A DNA stretch of 64,000 nt from NCBI GenBank assembly GCA_025356075.1, contig JANXUT010000068.1, positions 62,001 through 126,000 on the forward strand. Reading direction: 5' to 3'. The translations under genes were made by a program, and so were the position numbers. How positions within the stretch are numbered: the stretch's first letter is position 1; every line of letters begins with the position of its first letter. The notes under the pieces were generated by a model, which was not told the origin of the DNA, searched no databases, and saw nothing but the letters and a program-made list of their open reading frames with translations. This stretch comes from Pseudomonadota bacterium (lineage in GTDB: Bacteria; Pseudomonadota; Gammaproteobacteria; Steroidobacterales; Steroidobacteraceae). Below, one piece after another: positions 37,377 through 45,887 of the stretch.

Positions 37377-39610
37377 CCGGCGAGCGCCGGCACGTCCGGC
37401 GTGCCGAAGTCGCCGCCGCCAGCGGCGACGAGCTCGTAGAGGGACAGGTCGGCGAGCACGTCGCTGAGCGGGATGGGCTTGCCGATCGCGAAGCCCTGGC
37501 CGTAGTCGACGCCGAGGTTCGCCATCCGGATCCTGAGTTCATCCGTCTCGACGTACTCGGCGACGGTGGTGATCCCCATCGCCCGCGCGAGCTGCGCGAC
37601 TGCCTTGACCATCGATTCGGAGCGGGCGTTGGAGATCGCATCGCGCACGAAGCTGCCGTCAATCTTGAGCACCGACACGGGCAGGCTCTTGAGGTAGGCG
37701 AGCGAGGAGGCGCCGGTGCCGAAGTCATCGAGCGCGAACTGGCAACCGAGGTTCCTGAGGCGCTGCATGAAGGATTCGGCGCGCTCGAGGTGCGTGACGG
37801 CCGCGGTCTCGGTGAGCTCGAAGCAGATGATGTCCGGCGGGATGCCGGCGGCGCCAAGCGCCGCCTCGATCATCGCCGCCGAATCCGGGTCGCTGACCGA
37901 CTGGCCCGACAGGTTGATCGCGAAGCGCGCGACGCGGCCCTTGAGGACCGACGCATGGGCGCCGAGCTCCATCATCGCGTGCTCGACGACCCACTTGTCG
38001 ATCGCCGGCATCAGCTGGTAGCTCTCGGCCGCCGGCAGGAACTTGGCGGGCGGCAGGAGCTCACCGGTCTCCGTCAGCATGCGGATCAGGATCTCGAAGC
38101 GCGGCTCGGCCGGGCCCACCGACAGCGGCAGGATCGGCTGCGCGTACAGGCGGAAGCGATCGGTCGCGATCGCCTCGCGCAGGCTCGCGATGATCTGCAC
38201 CTCGCCGTGGCGGCGCACCATGCTGACATCGCCATTGTCGAAGGTCTCGACGCGATCGCGGCCATGATCCTTGGCGGCCTTGCTCGCGATCTCGGCGGTG
38301 GCGAGCGCGTGCGAGAGCGGATGCTTGGAATTGGCGGGCAGCGCGGCGACGCCGGCCGAGAGGCTGACGCGCAGCACGCCCTCGGTGCGCTGCTGGGTAA
38401 GCTCGGCAACGCTCGTGCGGATGGCCTCGGCGGCCTCGGTCGCGGCCTCGGCGCTCGCGCCGGCGAGGAAGATCGCGAAGCGATCCCCGGAGATGCGCGC
38501 GCAGAGCGCGCCCAAAGGCGCGCGCCGGCGCACGACCTCGGCGACCTTGGCGATGGTTTCATCGCCGACGTGCATGCCGAAGTTCTCGTTGATGACGTGC
38601 ATCTGGTCGATGTCGAGGTAGACGACCGCATCGGCCGCGTGCGTCTCGCGGGTCGCGAGCAGCGCATCGACCTGCTGCTCGAACGCGCCGCGCGACAGGA
38701 GTCCCGTCGAGGCGTCGTAGTTGGTCAGCAGGATCGAGGTGACCTTGCGGGCGAGGAGCTCGGCGAGGCGCGTTTGCCGCAACTCGAAGTCTTCGCCGTC
38801 GGCCTTGTTGAAGAGCGCGAGGAAGCCGATCACGCGGTGCGACAGGTGGCGCACCGGGACCGAGAGGATCTTGTACGGCGGCACCTTGTCGGAGGACGTC
38901 GCGATCTTGTTGACGATCATCGTGCGCCGCTGCAACTGCGCCCAGGTCAGCAGGTGACGGTGCGTGCGCGTGATGATGTCGGCCTCGTGGCCGCGCGGCT
39001 GGTCGGCTTTCGTGCGGACGATCGCGACCGAGCGCTCCGGGATGATCAGCGCGCCGATCGAGCAGTTGAGGTGATCGACCGCGGCCTGCACGAGCCGGCC
39101 GAGCTCATCCGTGTCGCGGGTGGTGTCGGCCTTCTCGCCCGAGGCGTCGAGCAGGAGTTCGAGGTCGCGATCGCGGGTGCTGAGGTCCCGCGTCATCGCG
39201 CCGAGCGAGGCCTTCATGCCGAGCTCGCGCTGCAGGCACTCGAGCGCCGGGCGCAGCAGCCCGAGCACGAGCGAGAACGGCCGCGCCTCGCCATTGTCAC
39301 GCGCGAGGAGCGTCACGGCCGCGAGCGCCAGGCCCTGGGGATCCCTGAGCACGAACGCATAGGCGTTCGCGCCGTCAAAACGGCGGGTTGCGCCGTCGAT
39401 GTCATTCGGGGTCGCGGCATCGGCCGCCATCAGCTCCTGCGCGAGGTTGTGCAGGTCCGGGTCGTCCTGGCCGTCGGAGGCCCAGAAGGTCTGGCCACCG
39501 GTCCCGTAGACGGAAATCGACTGCGCCCGGGGCAGCAGCATCCGGATGAGCTGGCCGTAGGGGTCGAGACCCACGGAGCGCGGCGGCGGGGTCTGAGCGG
39601 CAGCAACCAT
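37373..39610 (-). CDS. GAF-GGDEF-EAL c-di-GMP phosphodiesterase
   Basis: A 745-residue cytoplasmic protein. A GAF-like sensor covers about residues 150-300. Next is a GGDEF domain whose signature is degenerate (ARISGDRFAIF, so SGDRF), unlikely to cyclise GTP. A C-terminal EAL domain (about 490-730) keeps the metal and catalytic residues: FEILIRM, FAINLSGQ, CFELTET, LDDFGTG, VLKIDGSFV, AEYVET, YGQGFAIGKP. Net activity is probably c-di-GMP hydrolysis regulated by GAF or GTP. Start ATG 39610; ATG 39655 is an alternative. Coupled by TTGA to an intact diguanylate cyclase. Confidence 0.85.
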   Translation of the reverse strand: MVAAAQTPPPRSVGLDPYGQLIRMLLPRAQSISVYGTGGQTFWASDGQDDPDLHNLAQELMAADAATPNDIDGATRRFDGANAYAFVLRDPQGLALAAVTLLARDNGEARPFSLVLGLLRPALECLQRELGMKASLGAMTRDLSTRDRDLELLLDASGEKADTTRDTDELGRLVQAAVDHLNCSIGALIIPERSVAIVRTKADQPRGHEADIITRTHRHLLTWAQLQRRTMIVNKIATSSDKVPPYKILSVPVRHLSHRVIGFLALFNKADGEDFELRQTRLAELLARKVTSILLTNYDASTGLLSRGAFEQQVDALLATRETHAADAVVYLDIDQMHVINENFGMHVGDETIAKVAEVVRRRAPLGALCARISGDRFAIFLAGASAEAATEAAEAIRTSVAELTQQRTEGVLRVSLSAGVAALPANSKHPLSHALATAEIASKAAKDHGRDRVETFDNGDVSMVRRHGEVQIIASLREAIATDRFRLYAQPILPLSVGPAEPRFEILIRMLTETGELLPPAKFLPAAESYQLMPAIDKWVVEHAMMELGAHASVLKGRVARFAINLSGQSVSDPDSAAMIEAALGAAGIPPDIICFELTETAAVTHLERAESFMQRLRNLGCQFALDDFGTGASSLAYLKSLPVSVLKIDGSFVRDAISNARSESMVKAVAQLARAMGITTVAEYVETDELRIRMANLGVDYGQGFAIGKPIPLSDVLADLSLYELVAAGGGDFGTPDVPALAG

Positions 39611-39773
39611 AGGTCCACGGGCTCCGGTAGCGCGGTCAATCGACAGTTGCCCCATCGAAGAGGGGGCCGTGGCGCAAGTTGACCTAATGCAGGGGTCCGT
39701 TCCATGAACCGGTACGCACTTCGGCGAGCGCCGCGGCCGGGCTGTGCCCTGCATCACGGGTCGCGCGGGCGCC

Positions 39774-40979
39774 CTAGGGTCGCGGGGGGCCCTTGAGCCA
39801 GGGGCGCGGGTCGAGCGGCCGGGCGCCCTCCCGGATCTCGAAATAAAGCTCCGGCCGCGCGCTCGCCTCGCCCGGACTCTGGGCGAGCACCTCGCCCGGG
39901 CGCACCTTGTCGCCAACACTCTTGTACAGGCGGTCGTTGTAGCCGTAGAGGCTCAAGTACCCCCCGCCGTGGTCGAGGATCATCAGTAGCCCGAGGCCCG
40001 GCAGCCAGTCGGCATAGACGACCCGTCCGAAGTACGCCGCCCGGACCTCGCCCGCGGTCCGGGTGCCGAGCAGCACGCCGTTCCACTTGAGGCCGCCGGC
40101 GCGCGTTTCGCCGAAGGTCGCCAGCAGCTTGCCGCGGGCCGGCCATGGCAGGCGGCCGCGGACCTCGGTGAACGGGCGGCGGTCGCCGTTGCGGCCGAGG
40201 AGTTCCTCGTCCGTGTCCTCGAGCGCCGCGCGCAGGCGCGCCAGCAGATCCTCGAGCGAGGCGGCATTGGCCTTCAGCTCCCTGAGCTCGCCACTGCCTT
40301 TGTGGATGCGGGCCTTGAGCTCGCCGAGCGCGCGCTGGCGCGCGGCGCGCGCGCTCTCGACGGCGGCGGCCTCGCGCTTCCTGTCCTCCTCGAGCGTCGC
40401 GAGGCGAGCGGTCTCGGCGGCGAGGCCCTGGTCGATCGCCTCGAGCCTCTGGGCAGCGCTCTCGATCGCGGCGATGCGCTCCGCGCGTGCCCGCCCGAGA
40501 TAGGCGTAGTAGCTCATCATCCGGCCGAGCGTGGCCGGATCCGCCGCATTCAGCAGCACTTTCAGCTGCTCACCGCGCCCGCCGACGTAGGCGGCCTTCA
40601 GCTGCCCGGCGAGTGCGATGCGCTCCGCCGAGAGGTTCATCGTCGCGCGCGCCTGCTCATCGCGCAGCTCCGCGCGGCGCTTGTCGCTCGCCGCGCGCTG
40701 CTCCCGTACTGCCTCGACGCGGCCGCGCGCGGCGGCGAGCGCCTGGTCGGCGGAGTGAAGTTCCGCGGCCACGCTGTCGCGCTTGGCGACGTCCCCCTGC
40801 ACGGCCTCCGTGACCTCGCGGATGCGCGCCTCGACGCGCTTCAGCTGCGCGGCCGCATCGCCGCTCGTCGGCGCGGCGGCGGCGAGCGGCGCGGCGAGGA
40901 GGAGGCACGCCGCGAGGCAGGGCGCGAGGGCCAGCCTCGGTCGCAACGGGCGGGAGCGGGGCGAGTGATTGCGCGGCAC
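39774..40979 (-). CDS. envC: Murein hydrolase activator EnvC
   Basis: A 401-residue periplasmic division protein. The signal peptide (LALAPCLAACLLLAAPLAAA) is followed by a long coiled coil (about residues 45-260) and a C-terminal LytM/M23-fold domain. The LytM zinc ligands are missing: the usual HxH reads ELYFEIR and the HxxxD region reads WNGVLLGTR. This is the EnvC pattern of an activator of AmiA/AmiB rather than a hydrolase. The GTG start at 40979 gives the signal peptide. The rhodanese-grxC-secB-gpsA run lies beside it, as in E. coli. Confidence 0.88.
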   Translation of the reverse strand: MPRNHSPRSRPLRPRLALAPCLAACLLLAAPLAAAAPTSGDAAAQLKRVEARIREVTEAVQGDVAKRDSVAAELHSADQALAAARGRVEAVREQRAASDKRRAELRDEQARATMNLSAERIALAGQLKAAYVGGRGEQLKVLLNAADPATLGRMMSYYAYLGRARAERIAAIESAAQRLEAIDQGLAAETARLATLEEDRKREAAAVESARAARQRALGELKARIHKGSGELRELKANAASLEDLLARLRAALEDTDEELLGRNGDRRPFTEVRGRLPWPARGKLLATFGETRAGGLKWNGVLLGTRTAGEVRAAYFGRVVYADWLPGLGLLMILDHGGGYLSLYGYNDRLYKSVGDKVRPGEVLAQSPGEASARPELYFEIREGARPLDPRPWLKGPPRP

Positions 40980-41018
40980 GGGCCGTACTCTAACGGAGCG
41001 GGGTCGCGGCCGGCCGGC

Positions 41019-41027
41019 TGCTATAAT
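41019..41027 (+). promoter_or_regulatory. Extended -10 promoter of the rhodanese-grxC-secB unit
   Basis: TGC followed by a consensus TATAAT, an extended -10, 39 nt before the ATG at 41067 and divergent from envC. No convincing -35, as expected for extended -10 promoters. Confidence 0.5.
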
Positions 41028-41066
41028 GCTGGGCCCCGTGCGCGGACCCTCCTTAAGTCCCTGAAG

Positions 41067-41489
41067 ATGCAGCAGTTTTTCCAGTACGCAACGAATCACT
41101 ACCTCCTGGTGGGCGCCACCGTCGCCGTCGCGATCGTCGTGCTCGTCATGGAGTTCCGGGCCCGCGCCGCGGCGTTCGCGTCCGTGCCGCCGAGCGAGGC
41201 GGTGCGCATGATGAACGGCGGCGCACTGCTGATCGACATCCGCACCGAGGCGGAGTTCTCGGCCGGCCACATCGCCGGCGCCCGCAACCTCCCCGGCGCC
41301 TCGATCGCGGCGGGCGCCGAGTCGCTCGCGCGGTTCAAGGAAAAGTCGGTCATCGCCTACTGCGACACCGGCATGACGGGCGGCTCGGCCGCGCGGCACC
41401 TCGCCCGCTTAGGCTTCAAGCACGCGTTCAACCTGCGGGGCGGACTCGCCGCTTGGCGGCAGGAGAACCTGCCGGTAGTGAAGGGCTGA
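41067..41489 (+). CDS. Membrane-anchored rhodanese-like protein (YibN-like)
   Basis: A 140-residue protein with one N-terminal membrane helix (LLVGATVAVAIVVLVMEF) and a single rhodanese domain. The active loop YCDTGMTGGSA supplies Cys99, so it can carry a persulfide. LLIDIRTEAEFSAGHI is the family's DIR motif. It starts the conserved rhodanese-grxC-secB-gpsA run; grxC follows after 5 nt. The role is probably sulfur transfer or redox near the membrane; not proven. Confidence 0.9.
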   Translation: MQQFFQYATNHYLLVGATVAVAIVVLVMEFRARAAAFASVPPSEAVRMMNGGALLIDIRTEAEFSAGHIAGARNLPGASIAAGAESLARFKEKSVIAYCDTGMTGGSAARHLARLGFKHAFNLRGGLAAWRQENLPVVKG

Positions 41490-41494
41490 ACGCG

Positions 41495-41764
41495 ATGGCG
41501 GACGCGGCGGTGACGATGTACACGGGCGGCTTTTGTCCCTATTGCATGCGCGCACGCGCGCTGCTCGAGAGCAAGGGCGTCAAGTGGCAGGAGATCGACA
41601 TCGAAGCGGACGCCGCCCAGCGCGCCGAGATGATCGCCAGGAGCGGCCGGCGCAGCGTGCCGCAGATCTTCATCGGCGAGCATCACGTCGGTGGCTCCGA
41701 GGAACTCAGGGACCTCGAGCGCGCAGGCCAGCTCGATGCACTCCTTCGCCCGCCGTCCGGCTGA
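41495..41764 (+). CDS. grxC: Glutaredoxin 3
   Basis: An 89-residue glutaredoxin with the dithiol active site GFCPYC (Cys14 and Cys17), the cis-Pro segment SVPQIFIG and the GSH-binding GGSEELRDLE. It reduces glutathione mixed disulfides and protein thiols in the cytoplasm. I start at ATG 41495, 5 nt after the rhodanese stop; the frame is open further upstream but overlaps that gene. Confidence 0.94.
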   Translation: MADAAVTMYTGGFCPYCMRARALLESKGVKWQEIDIEADAAQRAEMIARSGRRSVPQIFIGEHHVGGSEELRDLERAGQLDALLRPPSG

Positions 41765-41816
41765 AGTCCGACGGCGACCGACAACTTTTGCGACCACACG
41801 TAAGCAGGACATTTCC

Positions 41817-42299
41817 ATGGCAGAGAACCTCCCGACCGGCGCGCCCGCCACCGACCCGACCGCTCAGGAGCTCGTGCTCCAGAACGTCTACATCAAGGAT
41901 GCCTCGTTCGAGGCGCCGACCGGGCCGAACATCCCGGTCGCGGAGTGGAACCCGCAGTTCGGTCTCAACATGAATACCTCCGCCGCGGTCGTCGCCGACA
42001 ACGTCCACGAGATCGTCCTGACGATCACGCTCGAGGCGAAGGTCGGCGAGCGCGTCGCCTATCTCGTCGAGGTCAAGCAGGCGGGCACGTTCGTGATCAG
42101 GAACTACCCCATGGACGATGCGCGCCGCATCGTCGGCGGGTTCTGCCCGGGCGTCCTGTTCCCCTACGCCCGCCAGGCGGTTTCCGACCTCATCCTCCGC
42201 GGCGGCTTCCCGCCGTTCCTGCTGCCGCCGGTGAACTTCGACGCGCTGTTCCAGCAGTCGCTCGAGCAGGCCGGCCAGCAGCCGCCCGCGGTCAACTGA
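41817..42299 (+). CDS. secB: Protein-export chaperone SecB
   Basis: A 160-residue tetrameric export chaperone. Characteristic parts are LQNVYIKDASFEAPTGPNIP, FVIRNYPMDDARRIVGGFCP, and LFPYARQAVSDLILRGGFPP with the PPFLLPPVNFDALF peptide-binding rim. It delivers unfolded preproteins to SecA. It is limited to Proteobacteria, which supports the organism assignment. Located between grxC and gpsA as in E. coli. Confidence 0.95.
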   Translation: MAENLPTGAPATDPTAQELVLQNVYIKDASFEAPTGPNIPVAEWNPQFGLNMNTSAAVVADNVHEIVLTITLEAKVGERVAYLVEVKQAGTFVIRNYPMDDARRIVGGFCPGVLFPYARQAVSDLILRGGFPPFLLPPVNFDALFQQSLEQAGQQPPAVN

Positions 42300-42321
42300 A
42301 GGCCTGGGCCGGACGCCCGCG

Positions 42322-43344
42322 ATGTCCGGCAACGAAATTCCCGCGGCCGGCGCCGCGCCGATCGCTGTGCTCGGCGCGGGCTCGTGGGGAACGGCGCTGG
42401 CGATCCAGTTCGCGCGCACCGGCCACCCGACGCTGCTGTGGGGCCGCGACCCCGGCCACCTCGCGCTCATCGCCCGGGAGCGCGAGAACAAGCGCTACCT
42501 GCCAGGCGCCGCCTTTCCCGCGGCGCTCCTCATCGAGCCTTCGCTCGCAGCGGCCGTCTCGCGCTCGCCCGACCTGCTGATCGCGGTCCCGAGCCACGCG
42601 TTCCGGCCGACCCTCGAGTTGCTGGCGCCCCTGCTCGGGCCTGAGCAGCGCCTCGCCTGGGCAACGAAGGGCTTCGAGCTTGCGACCGGGCGTCTGCCGC
42701 ACGAGGTCGCGCGCGCGGTGCTCGGCACGCACGTGCCGATCGCGGTGCTCTCGGGACCGACCTTCGCTGCCGAGGTCGGGCGCGGGCTCCCCACCGCGAT
42801 GACGGTCGCCTCGCCCGACGCGCTCTTCGCCGAGAGCCTCGCCAAGACGTTGTCCGGCCAGAACTTCCGTGCCTACACCTCGCCCGACATCGTCGGTGTC
42901 GAGGTCGGCGGGGCGGTCAAGAACGTGCTCGCCATCGGCACCGGCATCGCCGATGGCATGGGCTATGGCGCCAATACCCGCATCGCGCTCATCACGCGCG
43001 GCCTCGCCGAGATGACGCGCCTCGGGGTCGCGCTCGGCGCGCAGCGCGAGACGTTCATGGGACTTGCCGCGCTCGGCGACCTCGTGCTCACCTGCACCGA
43101 CGATCAGTCCCGGAACCGCCGCTTTGGCCTTGCGATCGCCTCCGGCCGCAGCGTGGCCGAGGCGCAGCGCGCCATTGGCCAGGTCGTCGAGGGCGTGCCC
43201 GCGGCGCGCGCGGTTCGCGATGTGGCGCTCGCCGCAAAGGTCGAGATGCCGATCGCTGAGCAGGTCTACGCGGTGCTCCACGAGGGCCGCGACGTCCGCG
43301 AGGCGGTCCGTTCGCTGATGGGACGGGAACTGAAGCAGGAGTAG
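42322..43344 (+). CDS. gpsA: NAD(P)-dependent glycerol-3-phosphate dehydrogenase
   Basis: A 340-residue GpsA that reduces dihydroxyacetone phosphate to sn-glycerol-3-phosphate for phospholipid synthesis. The Rossmann motif AVLGAGSWGTALAIQFARTG is near residues 14-33. Active-site segments follow: LSGPTFAAEVGRGLPTA, GVEVGGAVKNVLAIGTGIAD (catalytic Lys), and LGDLVLTCTDDQSRNRRFG. It follows secB by 22 nt. plsC, the later step that makes phosphatidic acid, is also in the window but far away. Confidence 0.95.
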   Translation: MSGNEIPAAGAAPIAVLGAGSWGTALAIQFARTGHPTLLWGRDPGHLALIARERENKRYLPGAAFPAALLIEPSLAAAVSRSPDLLIAVPSHAFRPTLELLAPLLGPEQRLAWATKGFELATGRLPHEVARAVLGTHVPIAVLSGPTFAAEVGRGLPTAMTVASPDALFAESLAKTLSGQNFRAYTSPDIVGVEVGGAVKNVLAIGTGIADGMGYGANTRIALITRGLAEMTRLGVALGAQRETFMGLAALGDLVLTCTDDQSRNRRFGLAIASGRSVAEAQRAIGQVVEGVPAARAVRDVALAAKVEMPIAEQVYAVLHEGRDVREAVRSLMGRELKQE

Positions 43345-43352
43345 CCAAGGCA

Positions 43353-44990
43353 ATGACGCGAGACGCCACGAACCCTTACGAAGAAGGTCTCGACCGGACG
43401 CCGGCCAACTTCACGGCGCTCTCGCCGCTCGGCTTCCTCGAGCGCGCCGCGCGCGTCTACCCGAACCGCCTCGCCGTCGTGCACGGCCACCGTCGCTACA
43501 CCTGGCCCGAGACCTACGCGCGTTGCCGCCGCCTCGCCTCTGCGCTCGCGCGCCGCGGCATCGGCCGCGGCGACACCGTCGCGGTCATGCTCGCCAATAC
43601 GCCCGAGATGTACGAGGTGCACTTCGGCGTGCCGATGGCGGGTGCCGTCCTCAACACGCTGAACACCCGGCTCGATGCCGAGTCGATCGCCTTCATGCTC
43701 GAGTTCGCCACCGCGCGCGCGCTCATCGTCGACAGCGAATTCGCCGACGTCGCGCGCCGCGCGCTCGCGGGCGGCAAGGGCGACATCCTCATCGTCGATG
43801 TCACGGACATCGAGTACCGCGGCGCCGGCACCGCCCTCGGCGGCGTCGGCTACGAGGAACTGCTCGCGAGCGGCGATGAGGGCTTTAGCTGGCTCAGGCC
43901 GCTCGATGAGTGGGACGCGATCGCGCTCAACTACACCTCGGGCACGACCGGTAACCCGAAGGCCGTCGTCTATCACCACCGCGGCGCGTACCTGAATGCG
44001 ATCTGCAACCTGCTGACCTGGGGCATGCCGCCGCACGCGACGTACCTCTGGACGCTGCCGATGTTCCACTGCAACGGCTGGTGCTTCCCGTGGAGCATCG
44101 CCGCCAACGCAGGCACGAACGTGTGCCTTCGCAAGGTGGACGCGGAGCAGGTCTTCGCGCTGATCCGCGCGGAGGGCGTCACGCACTACAGCGGCGCGCC
44201 GATCGTGCACACGACGCTGATCAACGCACCCGCTGCGCTGCGCGAGGGAATCACGCAGAAGGTGCATGCGATGGTCGCGGGTGCCGCGCCGCCCGAGAGC
44301 ATGATCGAGGGCATGGAGCGGATCGGCTTCGACCTGACGCACGTCTACGGCCTCACCGAGACCTACGGCCCCGCGGCGGTGTGCGCGCGCCAGGCGGAGT
44401 GGGACTCGCTCGAGCTTGCCGCCCGCGCCGAACGGAACGGCCGACAGGGCTTTGAGTACCTCCTGCAGGACGGCATGGCGGTGCTCGACCCCGAGACGCT
44501 GATTCCCGTGCCGGCGGACGGCGTCACGATGGGCGAGATCATGTTCCGCGGCAACATCACGATGAAGGGCTATCTCAAGAACCCGGCCGCGACTGCCGCG
44601 GCACTCAAGGGGGGCTGGTTCCACTCCGGCGACCTCGCGGTCGTCCAGCCGGACGGCTACGCCAAGATCCGCGACCGCTCGAAGGACATCATCATCTCCG
44701 GCGGCGAGAACATCTCCTCGCTCGAGGTCGAGGAGGCGCTCTACCGCCACCCGGCCGTGCTCGCCGCGGCAGTGGTCGCCAAGCCCGACCCGAAATGGGG
44801 CGAGACGCCGTGCGCGTTCATCGAGCTCAAAGACGGCGCGCGGGCGACGGCGGAGGAGCTGCGCGTGCACTGCGAGGCGCACCTCGCGCGCTTCAAGGTG
44901 CCCAAGGCGTTCGAGTTCCTGCCGCTGCCGCGCACCGCTACCGGCAAGATCCAGAAGCAGGTGCTACGGGGGCGGGCGCGCGAGCCCTAG
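43353..44990 (+). CDS. AMP-forming acyl-CoA synthetase/ligase
   Basis: A 545-residue ANL-superfamily enzyme that activates a carboxylic acid via an acyl-adenylate and transfers it to CoA. Motifs: NYTSGTTGNPKAVVYHHRGA (P-loop), HVYGLTETYGPA, WFHSGDLAVVQPDGYAKIRD, and the C-terminal catalytic Lys in TATGKIQKQVL. The N-terminal style (TPLSPLGFLERAA-like) resembles short/medium-chain or aryl acid ligases, but the substrate is not determinable. Eight nucleotides downstream of gpsA. Its stop shares CTAG with the convergent gene. Confidence 0.87.
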   Translation: MTRDATNPYEEGLDRTPANFTALSPLGFLERAARVYPNRLAVVHGHRRYTWPETYARCRRLASALARRGIGRGDTVAVMLANTPEMYEVHFGVPMAGAVLNTLNTRLDAESIAFMLEFATARALIVDSEFADVARRALAGGKGDILIVDVTDIEYRGAGTALGGVGYEELLASGDEGFSWLRPLDEWDAIALNYTSGTTGNPKAVVYHHRGAYLNAICNLLTWGMPPHATYLWTLPMFHCNGWCFPWSIAANAGTNVCLRKVDAEQVFALIRAEGVTHYSGAPIVHTTLINAPAALREGITQKVHAMVAGAAPPESMIEGMERIGFDLTHVYGLTETYGPAAVCARQAEWDSLELAARAERNGRQGFEYLLQDGMAVLDPETLIPVPADGVTMGEIMFRGNITMKGYLKNPAATAAALKGGWFHSGDLAVVQPDGYAKIRDRSKDIIISGGENISSLEVEEALYRHPAVLAAAVVAKPDPKWGETPCAFIELKDGARATAEELRVHCEAHLARFKVPKAFEFLPLPRTATGKIQKQVLRGRAREP

Positions 44991-45382
44991 GGCCCGGGGT
45001 AGCGTGCGCGCACGCGCCGGCTGAGCCAGTCGCCGAGCGCGAGCACCGCGACGATGGCGAGCGAGGAGGGCAGCCGCCCGCCAAGCAGCTCGCCGCCGCG
45101 CCACCACCATTCGAAGCCCACGAGTCCGAGCGCGAACACCGCCGCACCCGGCAGCACGGTGCGCGGCCAGGTGAAGGCGAGCAGCCCCGCACCGAGGAGG
45201 AGGAGGACGGCGTCCCGGCGCAGGGGACCGGACTCCGCGCCGAACCACGGACCGCCCCTGAGGAGCGAGGCGAACGCGTCGCGGCTGACGAGCCAGCCGG
45301 CGGCGAGCCGCACGGTGGCCATCAGCCAGGGCTTCAGGCGCGCCCGCCACTCGCCGAGGCTGTCGCGCTTCTCGCCACTCAT
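44987..45382 (-). CDS. Hypothetical membrane protein
   Basis: A 131-residue protein I do not recognise. It has an N-terminal basic segment, then hydrophobic stretches (AVLLLLGAGLLAFTWP, TVLPGAAVFALGLVGFEWWW, SSLAIVAVLALGDWL) suggesting three membrane helices, and a basic C-terminus (RRVRARYPGP). The start overlaps the trmL stop by 4 nt (ATGA), so it is likely co-expressed with trmL. No motif suggests a function. Confidence 0.6.
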   Translation of the reverse strand: MSGEKRDSLGEWRARLKPWLMATVRLAAGWLVSRDAFASLLRGGPWFGAESGPLRRDAVLLLLGAGLLAFTWPRTVLPGAAVFALGLVGFEWWWRGGELLGGRLPSSLAIVAVLALGDWLSRRVRARYPGP

Positions 45383-45849
45383 GCGCCCACCCCGCCCTCG
45401 AAGCCGTGCTGCCGCCAGGCCTCGTAGACGACGAGCGCCACCGAGTTCGAGAGGTTCACGCTGCGATTGCCGGGGCGCATCGGGATGCTGACCCTGGCCT
45501 CGGGTCTAAGCGACTCAAGCAGTGCGGCCGGAAGCCCGCTTGTCTCGCGGCCGAACAGGAATGCATCGCCCGGCCGGTAGCGGACATCGCTGTAGGAGCG
45601 CTCGGCCCCCGTCTCGACCGCGTAGAGGCGCTCGGGCTTGAGCGAGCGCAGGCACGCGGCGAAGTCCGGGTAGTCGCGCACACGGGCCATGTCGTGGTAG
45701 TCGAGCCCGGCGCGGCGCACGCTCGGCTCGTCGATCGAGAAGCCGAGCGGGTGCACGAGGTGGAGCTCACAGCCCGTGTTCGCGCAGAGCCGAATCACGT
45801 TGCCGGTGTTGGGCGGAATCTCCGGCTCAAGCAGGATGATGTGGAACAT
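45379..45849 (-). CDS. trmL: tRNA (cytidine/uridine-34-2'-O)-methyltransferase
   Basis: A 156-residue SPOUT methyltransferase that 2'-O-methylates the wobble nucleotide of tRNA-Leu. Signatures: FHIILLEPEIPPNTGNVIRL at the N-terminus, LFGRETSGLPAALL (SAM loop) and the knot RPGNRSVNLSNSVALVVYEA. Start ATG 45849 matches the family's short N-terminus. It is divergent from pyrD with only 38 bp between starts, so promoters must overlap. In E. coli trmL is also near gpsA. Confidence 0.94.
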   Translation of the reverse strand: MFHIILLEPEIPPNTGNVIRLCANTGCELHLVHPLGFSIDEPSVRRAGLDYHDMARVRDYPDFAACLRSLKPERLYAVETGAERSYSDVRYRPGDAFLFGRETSGLPAALLESLRPEARVSIPMRPGNRSVNLSNSVALVVYEAWRQHGFEGGVGA

Positions 45850-45875
45850 GCGCCAGGGGGAGCGGGACGGTTGGC

Positions 45876-45881
45876 TATAAT
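45876..45881 (+). promoter_or_regulatory. pyrD -10 element, transcript probably leaderless
   Basis: A perfect TATAAT ending 6 nt before the ATG at 45888. The usual start distance would place +1 at or next to the A of ATG, implying a leaderless mRNA. No Shine-Dalgarno precedes the ATG. The -35 is poor. Confidence 0.5.
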
Positions 45882-45887
45882 CGCCCG

